A model generated the notes under the pieces. The model worked only from the letters and a program-made list of their open reading frames with translations, was not told where the DNA came from and did not search any database. A DNA stretch of 64,000 nt. It comes from UBA6522 sp965262365. GTDB lineage: Bacteria > Pseudomonadota > Gammaproteobacteria > Steroidobacterales > Rariloculaceae. The stretch spans positions 3,100,001 through 3,164,000 of the forward strand of contig OZ253541.1 in the NCBI GenBank assembly GCA_965262365.1. The letters run 5' to 3'. The position numbers and the translations under genes are program-made. Below, in pieces: positions 52,117 through 60,465 of the stretch (positions are counted from its first letter, which is position 1; each line of letters starts with the position of its first letter).

Positions 52117-52893
52117 TCATTGATCGGACCGGTGACTGTACTCCCGCGGAGTCGGCGCCACCGTGCGAAGATTCGGCCACTCCCGATGGGGGCTCCAATC
52201 CGGCGCGGTTTCGTCCTCCGAAACCACGGTTACCTTGACGTCCAGCGTCGATTCCCCACCGCCCAGCACTGTTCCGCGCGTCGGGCTCGCATCCGCGTAG
52301 TCGCGGCCCACTGCGACGGCGATGAAGCGGTGATCGGCGACCGTATCGTTGGTTGGATCGATGCCGACCCAGCCCAGATCCGGGAGAAAGAACTCGCCCC
52401 ATGCATGGCTTGCGCCGGCCAGCGACTGCTCCCCCGCCGCACCCTCGCGATGAATGTACCCGGACACGTAGCGGCTGGGGATGCCCCACGAACGCCCGAT
52501 CGCGAGCATGACGTGCGTGTAGTCCTGGCAGACGCCCTGCCCCGTTTCCAGGATGTGATCCATGGGCGAGTCCACCGCGGCCGTCAGGGCCTCCCAGGCA
52601 CCCGCCCCCAGCCGCTCCGGCAGTTGCCTATCCCCGGCCGATTCCACCTGAACCCGGGTATGCACCTCCGTACTGCGATGCAGTCGATGCACGTTGAACA
52701 GGTGGCAGCGATTGCCGAAGGGGTCCTCGAACTGCGTGGTCGCCGCAAACGGGTCGATGCGCAGGCTGAATTTCTGCACGCGCTGGCTGTCGTCGTCGCG
52801 CGGGCGCAGCCGCAGCAGCATGAGGCTGCTCTGGGCCAGATCCTTGTAACGGAAACTGGAAACGTGCTCGATCCGGTACCTGCACTTTGTCAT
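52117..52893 (-). CDS. Transglutaminase-like cysteine peptidase-fold protein
   Basis: 258 residues with a Bact_transglu_N-type N-domain (YRIEHVSSFRYKDLAQSS) and the catalytic domain: Cys in GQGVCQDYTH, His in SHAWGEFF and Asp in WVGIDPTND. Complete Cys-His-Asp triad. Part of a conserved trio with the alpha-E and circularly permuted ATP-grasp genes, predicted in the literature to make or process an amide-linked peptide. GTG/ATG overlap of 4 bases with the alpha-E gene. Confidence 0.9.
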   Translation of the reverse strand: MTKCRYRIEHVSSFRYKDLAQSSLMLLRLRPRDDDSQRVQKFSLRIDPFAATTQFEDPFGNRCHLFNVHRLHRSTEVHTRVQVESAGDRQLPERLGAGAWEALTAAVDSPMDHILETGQGVCQDYTHVMLAIGRSWGIPSRYVSGYIHREGAAGEQSLAGASHAWGEFFLPDLGWVGIDPTNDTVADHRFIAVAVGRDYADASPTRGTVLGGGESTLDVKVTVVSEDETAPDWSPHREWPNLRTVAPTPREYSHRSDQ

Positions 52894-53867
52894 TGCGGAC
52901 TGTCCTCGATCTCGTAGTTGAAATAGGACATCTCGATATCCTCATTAAGGCGTCGGCACTCGTCGCCGATCATTCCGAGCGTCGCTCGCGTGGCCGCGTC
53001 GTCGCCGGGATCCCGGCGCGGCCAGTCGAAGTCCAGGTTGGCCGCCACCCGGCCGACCCGCCGGACCGCTCCCAATGCCAGCGGCCGTTGTGCGGTAACG
53101 GCCTGCAGTGCGGTGATGATCCGGTCCAGCGAATGGCGGATCGAATGCGACAGCAACGGGTCGGAAACCAGAAAATCGATGACGCTGCTCGGCTTGAAAT
53201 CCAGGGTATACAGCCGGCTGTAGGCCACGCGCGCCGTGCAAATCTGCAGCAGCGAGCGCCAGTCCGATTCGACATAGCGCTGGTGGGAGGGGAACACGTC
53301 CAGGTGAGCGTCCAGCAGTCCGGTCAGGTGCTGCACCCGTTCGACAAAGCGTCCGAGCTGCAGGAAATGCCAACCGTCGTCCCGGTACATCGAGCTGTCG
53401 GCGATGCCGTGGAAGGTACGAATGGAATCCTCGGTGCGCAGATAGAAATTTCCGGACCGGTCGCCCCAGATATCCTTGACCCGCAGATCGCGTATCCCCA
53501 GGTAGAGCATGTTGAGGCTCGACCACATGTCGTTGCCGATCACGTTGCGGACCTGGCGGGCGTTTTCCCGGGCCGAGGCGACGCAATTGCGTATGGAGTC
53601 GGCGTTGTTGGGCTCGAACGTCACGTCGTCCGTCAACGTGTAGGCGTCGGCCAGCATGAAGTCGTCGTCGCCCAGGTTCGATCCCAGACCGCCGCCGATC
53701 GGTTCGCGGCCGAGGCTCAGGTACAGCCGCGACCAGGTCCGGTCGAGTTCCTCCGCGGGCCGGTCCTGCAACGCCAGAAACTGGTTCTGGAGCAGGCGGC
53801 AGCCGTGCTCGGCACGTTCCATGTAACGGCTGATCCAGTACAGTCCCTGTGCGTTGCGCGACAGCAT
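52890..53867 (-). CDS. Alpha-E domain protein (DUF403)
   Basis: 325-residue all-helical alpha-E protein. MLSRNAQGLYWISRYMERAEHGCRLL is the invariant N-terminus (shown here in parts of 20 or less: MLSRNAQGLYWISRYMERAE). LGRFVERVQHL and LDFDWPRR near the end are typical. It acts with the ATP-grasp and transglutaminase neighbours; its biochemical role is unknown. The ATG sits in the last copy of a TAACGGRATG repeat. Confidence 0.9.
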   Translation of the reverse strand: MLSRNAQGLYWISRYMERAEHGCRLLQNQFLALQDRPAEELDRTWSRLYLSLGREPIGGGLGSNLGDDDFMLADAYTLTDDVTFEPNNADSIRNCVASARENARQVRNVIGNDMWSSLNMLYLGIRDLRVKDIWGDRSGNFYLRTEDSIRTFHGIADSSMYRDDGWHFLQLGRFVERVQHLTGLLDAHLDVFPSHQRYVESDWRSLLQICTARVAYSRLYTLDFKPSSVIDFLVSDPLLSHSIRHSLDRIITALQAVTAQRPLALGAVRRVGRVAANLDFDWPRRDPGDDAATRATLGMIGDECRRLNEDIEMSYFNYEIEDSPQ

Positions 53868-53931
53868 TCCGTTAGCTCGACACCATCCCGTTACCTCGAC
53901 TGCACCGCGTCACTTGCCCAGCATCCCGTTA
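53865..53931. repeat. Triplicated stop/start motif between ATP-grasp and alpha-E genes
   Basis: The 10-bp unit CATYCCGTTA occurs at 53865-53874, 53884-53893 and 53922-53931. On the minus strand each is TAACGGRATG, holding a stop and an ATG. The first copy (53931) includes the ATP-grasp stop, the last (53874) the alpha-E start. Between them two mini-frames, M-L-G-K-stop and M-V-S-S-stop, are formed. Confidence 0.75.
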
Positions 53932-55431
53932 CTTCGGCAACACCCAGAGATCCTTGCCACCGCCGCCCTGGCTCGAATTGACGACCAGGGAACCCTTGGT
54001 CAGCGCGACGCGGCAGAAGGCGCCGGGCACGAGCCGGGTTTCGCGGCCGCACAGGACGAAGGGACGAAGATCGACGTGGCGGGGTGAGGCGCCCTCCTCC
54101 GTGAGGCACGGTGCGCAGGAGAGATCGAGCACGGGCTGGGAGATGAAATTGGCGGGATTCTTGAGAATCCCCTTCGCATAGGCGTCGCGTTCGGCCGCCG
54201 TGGACTGCGGTCCCACCAGCATGCCGTAGCCGCCGGACTCCCCCACCATCTTGACCACCAGGCGCTCCAGGTTGTCGAGCGTGTATTCCAGGCCCTCCGG
54301 ATTCCGGCAAAGGTGCGTCTGGACATTGGCCAGCAGCGGTTCCTCGCTCAGGTAGTAGCGAATTATGTCGGGAACGAAGGCGTAAACGCTCTTGTCATCG
54401 GCGACACCGGTTCCTGGCGCGTTGGCCAGGACGACGTTTCCCAGCCGATAGGCGTAGAACAGGCCGGGCACGCCGAGCTGCGAGTCGGCGCGAAACGCCA
54501 GCGGGTCCAGGAAATCGTCATCCACGCGGCGGTAGATCACATCGACCTTCCGCAGACCGCTGATGGTTCGCATGTAGACGTAGCCGTCGTGGACCAGCAG
54601 GTCCCGACCCTGTACCAGTTCCATCCCCATCTCCCGGGCGAGGAACATGTGCTCGTAAAAGGCCGAATTGTGGACCCCCGGCGTCAACAGGACGATACAC
54701 GGATCGGTTACGCCCGGCGGCGCTAGTTCCGACAGCGTCTGGCGCAGCAAGGACCCGTAGTGCTCGATTCCGCGAACCCGGTACTGCCTGAACAGGTTGT
54801 TGAGGCTGGACTTCACCGCTGCCCTGTTGGCCAGCATGTACGACACGCCCGAGGGCACGCGCAGATTGTCCTCGAGCACCATGTAACCGTCGCGCGTGCG
54901 GACCAGGTCGGTCCCGCAGAGCGCCACGTGGATGCCCTGCGGAACCGCCACCCCGCGCATCTCGATGCGGTATTGCGGACAGCCATACACCATGTCCGCG
55001 GGAACGACGCCGTCGGAGAGGATCCGTCCGCGCCCGTAGATATCGGCCAGGAACAGGTTCAGGGCCTTGAGCCGCTGGCGCAACCCGCGCTCGATGAATT
55101 CCCAGGTGTCGGCATCGACGATTCTCGGCAAGACGTCGATGGGGATGATGCGCTCCTGCGCGCCTTCCTCGCCGTAGACCGCGAAGGTGATCCCCTCCTG
55201 CAGGAACGAGCGTTCGGCGCGCTCCTGCATGGCGGCGATTTCCTCGGGCGCCATGCCGTCGAGAACGTTCCAGAGCTCACGGCAATGGTCGCGAGGCGCG
55301 GCTTCGGCCTCGAACATTTCGTCGTAGAAGCGGGGGTCGGTGGGGTAATTGGCGAAGAGCGAACCGTCCGGTGCATTGCCGCCGGTACCGGGGAAACCCG
55401 GATGTTCGACGTCAGCGGTGCGTTTCGACAT
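53929..55431 (-). CDS. Circularly permuted type 2 ATP-grasp protein
   Basis: 500 residues. CP2-type ATP-grasp with a family N-terminus (YDEMFEAEAAPRDHCRELW), the RLKALNLFLADIYGRG segment, VLEDNLRVPSGVSYMLANR and the C-terminal LVVNSSQGGGGKDLWVL. Predicted amide ligase in the trio with alpha-E and transglutaminase. ATG 55431; TTG 55443 possible. Probably the first gene of the trio operon. Confidence 0.9.
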   Translation of the reverse strand: MSKRTADVEHPGFPGTGGNAPDGSLFANYPTDPRFYDEMFEAEAAPRDHCRELWNVLDGMAPEEIAAMQERAERSFLQEGITFAVYGEEGAQERIIPIDVLPRIVDADTWEFIERGLRQRLKALNLFLADIYGRGRILSDGVVPADMVYGCPQYRIEMRGVAVPQGIHVALCGTDLVRTRDGYMVLEDNLRVPSGVSYMLANRAAVKSSLNNLFRQYRVRGIEHYGSLLRQTLSELAPPGVTDPCIVLLTPGVHNSAFYEHMFLAREMGMELVQGRDLLVHDGYVYMRTISGLRKVDVIYRRVDDDFLDPLAFRADSQLGVPGLFYAYRLGNVVLANAPGTGVADDKSVYAFVPDIIRYYLSEEPLLANVQTHLCRNPEGLEYTLDNLERLVVKMVGESGGYGMLVGPQSTAAERDAYAKGILKNPANFISQPVLDLSCAPCLTEEGASPRHVDLRPFVLCGRETRLVPGAFCRVALTKGSLVVNSSQGGGGKDLWVLPK

Positions 55432-55623
55432 CGTCGATGGCAACCGGGGAAAATGCCCGGTGATTCAGGTGCCGATGCTGCATGTTCAGGCCGACCTTGT
55501 CTTGCCGGAGCGGGCGGAATCCGAATCCTTGCGAGGATATTAACTGATTTTCCGGGAGGCTGGAGTAGTAGACTTGACTGCCGAAAAGCGCTTGTTGAAG
55601 AGTTCGCGCTAGCGGATACGAAG

Positions 55624-56883
55624 ATGATCACACAGATTGAGGCTCTGAATTACCGTTGCCTGCGGTCCGTCCGGATACCGCTGAAGCCGTTCCACGTTCT
55701 GGTCGGACCGAATGCGTCCGGCAAGAGCACGTTTCTGGATATCGTCGGGTTCCTGCGCGACTTGATTTCCGAAGGGCTTGACGCCGCAATTTCCAATCGA
55801 GCTCCAAATCCGCAGGAACTGCTCTTTCGAGGCAAGGGCGATTGCCTCGAATTGTCTGTCGAAGCCCGAATCCCCGACAGGCTGCGCGAATTGATCACGA
55901 CGCCGGAGTTGGATACTGCCAGATACCAGGTAGCTATCGGCTTCGACGATACTCAGCGCCAGTTTGAGATCAAGAACGAAACGCTATTGTTGAAACGCAG
56001 CAAGGAGCAGTTGCTGCCGCTTCGCGACTTGTTCCCGTCGAGCTTGCCGACGCCAAGTACCTTACAAGACAGTATCAGGGGGAAAAGCAACAAGGCCGTA
56101 ATCAACAAAGTACCTGGAGGCAACGATAACTTTTACAGCGAAATCTATACAAAATCAGGTAAGGGCTGGGCTCCCTCGTTCAAACTGGGACCACGCAAAT
56201 CAGCCTTGGGCAATCTGATCGCAGACGAAGATTCCTTTCCAGTTGCGACCTGGTTTCGTAGTTTCCTGACCGACGGCGTTCAACAACTCGTCCTCAATAG
56301 CCTTCGAATCAAGAATCCCAGTCCCCCAACCAGAGTCGACGGATTCCTGTCGGATGGATCCAATCTCCCTTGGGTTGTGGAACGCCTGCGCAGACAACAC
56401 CCTGAGCGGTATTCCGCCTGGATAGAACATCTTCAGACAGCACTTCCGGATCTGATGGACATCTCGACCATCGAGCGTAGCGAAGACAAGCACTGCTACA
56501 TGGTTTACGAATACTCGGGAGATTATAAAGTACCTTCCTGGCTTGTTTCAGACGGCACTCTCCGGCTCACGGCGCTTACTCTTCCCGCATACCTGCCCGA
56601 CCTATACGGAATCTATCTCATAGAGGAACCGGAGAACGGGATACACCCCGGCGCGGTGACGACCGTATACGACTCCCTGGCCTCCGTATACGACGCGCAG
56701 TTGCTGTCGGCAACTCATTCGCCGGTGTTTCTGAGCTGCGCCCAGTTGGACGACGTGTTGTGTTTTGCAAAGGACGACGAAGGGCGCACTGACATTGTTC
56801 TCGGATCTGAACACCCGGCCTTGCGGAAGTGGCGAGGCGAAGTCGATCTTGGAACACTACTCGGATCCGGAGTTTTGGGGTGA
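55624..56883 (+). CDS. OLD/AAA_21-type ATPase, first gene of ATPase-TOPRIM-like pair
   Basis: 419 residues. ABC-like ATPase domain: FHVLVGPNASGKSTFLDIVG (Walker A about 22-41), long insertion, then YLIEEPENGIHPGAV (Walker B, D-loop) and the switch LLSATHSPVFLS. Single-gene OLD nucleases carry a TOPRIM domain after this; here the ATPase ends and a second gene follows with GTGA overlap. This is the form seen in two-gene defence systems. ATG 55624 is used because the longer upstream frame overlaps the ATP-grasp gene antisense. Confidence 0.85.
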   Translation: MITQIEALNYRCLRSVRIPLKPFHVLVGPNASGKSTFLDIVGFLRDLISEGLDAAISNRAPNPQELLFRGKGDCLELSVEARIPDRLRELITTPELDTARYQVAIGFDDTQRQFEIKNETLLLKRSKEQLLPLRDLFPSSLPTPSTLQDSIRGKSNKAVINKVPGGNDNFYSEIYTKSGKGWAPSFKLGPRKSALGNLIADEDSFPVATWFRSFLTDGVQQLVLNSLRIKNPSPPTRVDGFLSDGSNLPWVVERLRRQHPERYSAWIEHLQTALPDLMDISTIERSEDKHCYMVYEYSGDYKVPSWLVSDGTLRLTALTLPAYLPDLYGIYLIEEPENGIHPGAVTTVYDSLASVYDAQLLSATHSPVFLSCAQLDDVLCFAKDDEGRTDIVLGSEHPALRKWRGEVDLGTLLGSGVLG

Positions 56884-57500
56884 CGAAGGATCTCGTCGTC
56901 CTTGCTGCCGACAAGGACATCCAGCAAACCCTCAAGGGGTTATTCGAGAGACCGCAAGCACTGGATATTCGGCCGATTCAATTCGATGTGCTTGTTCATC
57001 CGCAGCATGACCCCGCATGCGCTTTACGCGGAGTGGAATTCCTGTCCAATTTTGCGGAACAGTATCGACATGGTTTGCTCATATTTGACCACGACGGATG
57101 TGGCCGGGAGCAACGACAGCCTTTGGAGCTTCAGGAGGAACTCAACGGACAGTTTGTCAATAATTCCGAATGGGGCGATCGAGCAAGAGCGCTCGTATTG
57201 TCGCCCGAACTCGAAGTGTGGGTATGGAGCGATTCTCCACACCTCGACGAGATAGCGGGTTGGTCCGGACAGCAGCCGACGCTTCGTCAATGGCTGGTCG
57301 ACAGGGGATGGATTCAGCAGGCCACCGATAAACCTGAGCGCCCCAAGGAGGCGTTCGAGGCCGCATTGCGCCACGCCCGAATACCGCGTAGTTCATCCCT
57401 GTACCGAAAGATCGCACAGGCGGTTTCGCTGAATTCGTGTACGGACGCGACATTCCTGGAATTCAGAAATCTGATGCGGGGGTGGTTCCCGCCCGCTTGA
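56880..57500 (+). CDS. TOPRIM-like partner of OLD-type ATPase
   Basis: 206 residues, GTG 56880 overlapping the ATPase stop. LVVLAADKDIQQTLKGLF at the N-terminus and HGLLIFDHDGCGRE (about residues 61-74) resemble the acidic strands of TOPRIM nucleases (D-x-D motif). The C-terminal half is helical, with LSPELEVWVWSDSPHL and KEAFEAALRHARIP. No defined domain recognised; TOPRIM assignment rests on the D-H-D motif and the neighbour. The pair should act as an ATP-gated nuclease. Confidence 0.65.
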   Translation: MTKDLVVLAADKDIQQTLKGLFERPQALDIRPIQFDVLVHPQHDPACALRGVEFLSNFAEQYRHGLLIFDHDGCGREQRQPLELQEELNGQFVNNSEWGDRARALVLSPELEVWVWSDSPHLDEIAGWSGQQPTLRQWLVDRGWIQQATDKPERPKEAFEAALRHARIPRSSSLYRKIAQAVSLNSCTDATFLEFRNLMRGWFPPA

Positions 57501-57655
57501 TGACCAGACCGCCAGTCACCGCAACCGTTAAACGCACGCCGGATCACGTCATCGAAGTAGACTGATAGCGAGCTGGCAAATGCCGGGCGGCCCGGCGGAA
57601 TCGCTGCTGTGAGGAAAGATGCAGGCTGAATACCGCGTCGCTGCGCAAAACGACG

Positions 57656-58033
57656 ATGCCACCTGAATCCCACATCGTGGTATTTGACGGTATGTGCCGG
57701 CTGTGCAGCTCGCTCGTCGATTTCATCACCGCGCGGGACCCGCGCAACGTGTTCACATTCGTCTCCATGCAATCGCCGCGAGGGCAGAAGCTTCTGGAAA
57801 TGCATGGCGTATCGGTCGATCAAGTCGATACGTTTCTGCTCATTCGCAATGGCGGCGCGCTCGTCAGGAGCGATGCGGCCATCGCCATCGCGGCTGAACT
57901 CAGACGCCCGTGGAACATGCTTACTGGACTGCGCCATGTACCGAGGCCGGTTCGCGACTGGGTCTATTCCTTCGTGGCGAGGAACCGGTACAGGTGGTTC
58001 GGGAAACGCGCCACCTGTAAATTGCCGGGTTGA
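57656..58033 (+). CDS. DCC thiol-disulfide oxidoreductase family protein (DUF393)
   Basis: 125-residue DCC-family protein. Starts VVFDGMCRLCSS with Cys14 and Cys17 (DGxCxxC), then the aromatic SFVARNRYRWFGK near the C-terminus. Named for the DxxCxxC motif; a thiol-redox role is assumed. Divergent from nothing nearby; the tandem repeat at 58052-58143 follows its stop. Confidence 0.85.
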   Translation: MPPESHIVVFDGMCRLCSSLVDFITARDPRNVFTFVSMQSPRGQKLLEMHGVSVDQVDTFLLIRNGGALVRSDAAIAIAAELRRPWNMLTGLRHVPRPVRDWVYSFVARNRYRWFGKRATCKLPG

Positions 58034-58051
58034 CGATTCCACCCGCCTTGC

Positions 58052-58143
58052 ATTATCACTCTCGCCGCCTCTCTAATATCACTTTCACCACCCTTCTAAT
58101 GCCACTTTCACCACCTCTCTACTGCAACTTTCACCACCTCTCC
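58052..58143. repeat. Tandem repeat, four units of 23 bp, in sulfatase leader
   Basis: Units 58052-58074, 58075-58097, 58098-58120 and 58121-58143. Consensus core CACTTTCACCACCTCTCT, with each unit starting AATRYC or a variant. Units 2-4 differ by 2-5 bases. The array ends 15 bases before the sulfatase ATG 58159 and just before its AGGGAG ribosome site. Confidence 0.9.
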
Positions 58144-58158
58144 AGGGAGCATTCGTCA

Positions 58159-59649
58159 ATGAACAAACGCAAGATCCTCCTGGCCCCCATCGCGGTCCTG
58201 CTCTTTGCCCACCAGGCCGCCGCACAAAACATCGTGCTGATCCTGTCGGACGATCAGGGCTGGACTGGCACCTCCGTAAGAATGGACGACCGTGTGGCCG
58301 ATTCGGTGAGCGATCTTTACCAGACGCCGAGTCTCGAACGCCTGGCCGCCGAAGGCATGAAGTTCTCCAACGCCTATTCGCCGGCGCCGAACTGTTCGCC
58401 CACGCGAATGAGCATCCAGACCGGCAAGACGGCGGCCCGGCTGGGGGCCACCGACATCATCGACGTGGTGGCCGACGAGAACGGAGTCGCCAACATACAG
58501 GTGTTCCACGACACCATGTATCACAACAAGCCGATGATCGTGCCCTTCCCTGTCAGCGATATTGCGGACGAGGAGACGACCATCGCGGAATTGCTCAAGC
58601 AGCACGACCCGGCCTACGCCACCGGCCATTTCGGGAAGTGGCACATGGGTGGGGGTTCCCCGGAACGCCACGGGTACGACTCGCACAACGGTCTGACGTC
58701 CAACAACGAAGGTTTTGCGAACCAACCCGATCCGAAACGCAGCGACCAGGTGACGGACGACGCGATCGCCTTCATCGGCGAGCAGGCGCAGTCCGGCCGG
58801 CCCTTCTTCGTGCAGGTTTCGTATTACGCAGTACACACGCCGGTGCGGGCGCGGCCGGAAACCTTGTCGAAGTTCGGCGATTATCTGGTCCAGAGAGATC
58901 TCGGCATGTTCGGGGATCAATTGCATACCAATGCGGCGTACGCGGCGATGACCGAGGAGATGGACCAGGGCGTGGGACGCATCCTCGACACGCTGGACCG
59001 TCTCGGCGTCGCCGACGACACGTACGTCATCTTCACCTCGGACAACGGGGGAGAATCCGACAACCCGGTGACGAGCAACGTTCCGCTGGCGTGGGGCAAG
59101 ACCCACGTCTGGGAAGGCGGTATCCGGGTTCCGATGTTCGTGCGCGGCCCCGGCATCGAGGCCGGTACCCAGAGCAACGTGCCCGTCGTCGGCTACGACT
59201 TCCTGCCGACGATCGCCCAGTGGGTGGGGGCCGCCGAACGGTTGCCGAACGATCTGGACGGGGGCAGCCTGGTTCCGGTTCTGGAGAACGGCGGCGACGG
59301 GTCGGTGGACCGGCCGACGGAACCGTTGATCTGGTACTACGGCGCTTATCGCAACCAGAAGCACGTCACACCCCAGGCAGCGATCCGGCGCGGCAGCCAC
59401 AAGCTCATCTGGGAACTCGAGCCGGACCGGGCGTACCTGTACGATCTCGACATGGACCTGCGGGAGTCGGCCGACCTGTCGCGGTTCCGGCCGGAGATCG
59501 CCGAATCGATGTTGGCGGAGCTCAAGGCCTACCTGGACGACGTTGGAACGAAGATACCGACACCGAATCCCGACTACGATCCGGCGCTGGACGGCGGGCT
59601 GCGGCCGCTGGTGTTCGAAGACCGGGTAGAAGAAACGGCGGACCCGTAA
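58159..59649 (+). CDS. Secreted type I sulfatase (arylsulfatase family)
   Basis: 496 residues with signal peptide. Metal-binding IVLILSDDQGW (Asp31, Asp32) and the sulfatase signature CSPTR (Cys79-Ser80-Pro81-Thr82-Arg83), the cysteine to be converted to formylglycine, followed by TGKTA. HFGKWHMGG, HTPV and DNGGESDNPVTS are further active-site segments. Needs a formylglycine-generating enzyme, which is not in the window. AGGGAG precedes ATG 58159. Likely degrades sulfated organics. Confidence 0.93.
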   Translation: MNKRKILLAPIAVLLFAHQAAAQNIVLILSDDQGWTGTSVRMDDRVADSVSDLYQTPSLERLAAEGMKFSNAYSPAPNCSPTRMSIQTGKTAARLGATDIIDVVADENGVANIQVFHDTMYHNKPMIVPFPVSDIADEETTIAELLKQHDPAYATGHFGKWHMGGGSPERHGYDSHNGLTSNNEGFANQPDPKRSDQVTDDAIAFIGEQAQSGRPFFVQVSYYAVHTPVRARPETLSKFGDYLVQRDLGMFGDQLHTNAAYAAMTEEMDQGVGRILDTLDRLGVADDTYVIFTSDNGGESDNPVTSNVPLAWGKTHVWEGGIRVPMFVRGPGIEAGTQSNVPVVGYDFLPTIAQWVGAAERLPNDLDGGSLVPVLENGGDGSVDRPTEPLIWYYGAYRNQKHVTPQAAIRRGSHKLIWELEPDRAYLYDLDMDLRESADLSRFRPEIAESMLAELKAYLDDVGTKIPTPNPDYDPALDGGLRPLVFEDRVEETADP

Positions 59650-59764
59650 GTCGAGACAGGGTGGGCCGGACGCTCCCGTCCTGGGCCGACGGATCAGTCC
59701 GTAGCGGCCGGTTCCTCCGCGCATGCGGCGTGAATCCGGATCAGTTCCTCAACACCGTCACCTT

Positions 59765-59783
59765 AAGTAGATGTAATCTACTT
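59765..59783. promoter_or_regulatory. Inverted repeat upstream of DUF433/DUF5615 pair
   Basis: Perfect 7-bp inverted repeat AAGTAGA (59765-59771) and TCTACTT (59777-59783) with spacer TGTAA, in an AT-rich block before GTG 59837. A candidate operator for autoregulation. TAGTAT at 59788-59793 may be a -10. Confidence 0.6.
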
Positions 59784-59836
59784 TATCTAGTATCCTGCGC
59801 TTGCCTTTGAAATTTGCCTTGTAAAGGAGCGCCGGA

Positions 59837-60463
59837 GTGGCTCGCGATTTGATCGACAAGCGGGATCATGCAGTCATGAACATCTCGCGCTACCAAACCG
59901 AGCTCAAGGAAAACCCTCGGCTCGCTGCCCGAATGAAGCAGGTGCACGCATGGTATGCGGTAAGGTCCGATGATTCGGCCTGGTTCTTTGCGCCCTCCAT
60001 ATTCGTCGGGTATGCAGAAAACCGCGCCGAAACCTACCTGTCGAAAGCCGATGTCAGAGACGGCGGCAGAACCGAGGCCATTCTCAAGCGCTGGTTCGAC
60101 ATTGTGCCGCCCTCCTCGCGCCGTCACACCGAACTCGACAACGCGTTGCAGAAGTTCCTCAATGAATATGGGCATTCCGGTCCCCGAAAGGGCGCTCGGA
60201 TTTGCGTTCTCAAGGAGATTCTGACCGACGGGGTTGTCCCGGAGGTCCAGGATCGTGTCCATATCGACCCTGCAATTTGTGGCGGGCGCCCACACATCCG
60301 GGGCACTCGAGTCCGCGTGTCCGACATTCTGGACCTGCTGGCCAGCGGAGCGGAGCCTTCGGAAATTCTCGCCGACTACCCCTACCTGAGCGACGCGGAT
60401 TTGCGCGCCGCCCTGGCCTTTGGCGCGGCAGCGAGCGAGCACCGCGTCATTCTTGCCGCCTGA
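59837..60463 (+). CDS. DUF433 antitoxin with extra N-terminal domain
   Basis: 208 residues. The C-terminal 70 residues are a DUF433 domain: HIDPAICGGRPHIRGTRVRV, ILADYPYLSDADLRAAL. The N-terminal 120 residues (HAWYAVRSDDSAWFFAPS, FVGYAENRAETYL) form an additional domain of unknown function; similar W-Y...F-x-PS-x-F-x-GY segments occur, from memory, in restriction-type proteins. DUF433 alone is normally 70-80 residues. GTG 59837 has AAGGAG upstream. Two bases separate it from the DUF5615 gene. Confidence 0.8.
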   Translation: MARDLIDKRDHAVMNISRYQTELKENPRLAARMKQVHAWYAVRSDDSAWFFAPSIFVGYAENRAETYLSKADVRDGGRTEAILKRWFDIVPPSSRRHTELDNALQKFLNEYGHSGPRKGARICVLKEILTDGVVPEVQDRVHIDPAICGGRPHIRGTRVRVSDILDLLASGAEPSEILADYPYLSDADLRAALAFGAAASEHRVILAA

Positions 60464-60465
60464 TC

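Noticed and set aside
54760..55623. Extended upstream part of the OLD-type ATPase frame.
   Set aside because: Antisense to the ATP-grasp gene and without similarity; ATPase homology begins at 55624.
58052..58143. 23-bp repeats considered as a CRISPR array.
   Set aside because: No spacers between units; lies directly in a gene leader.
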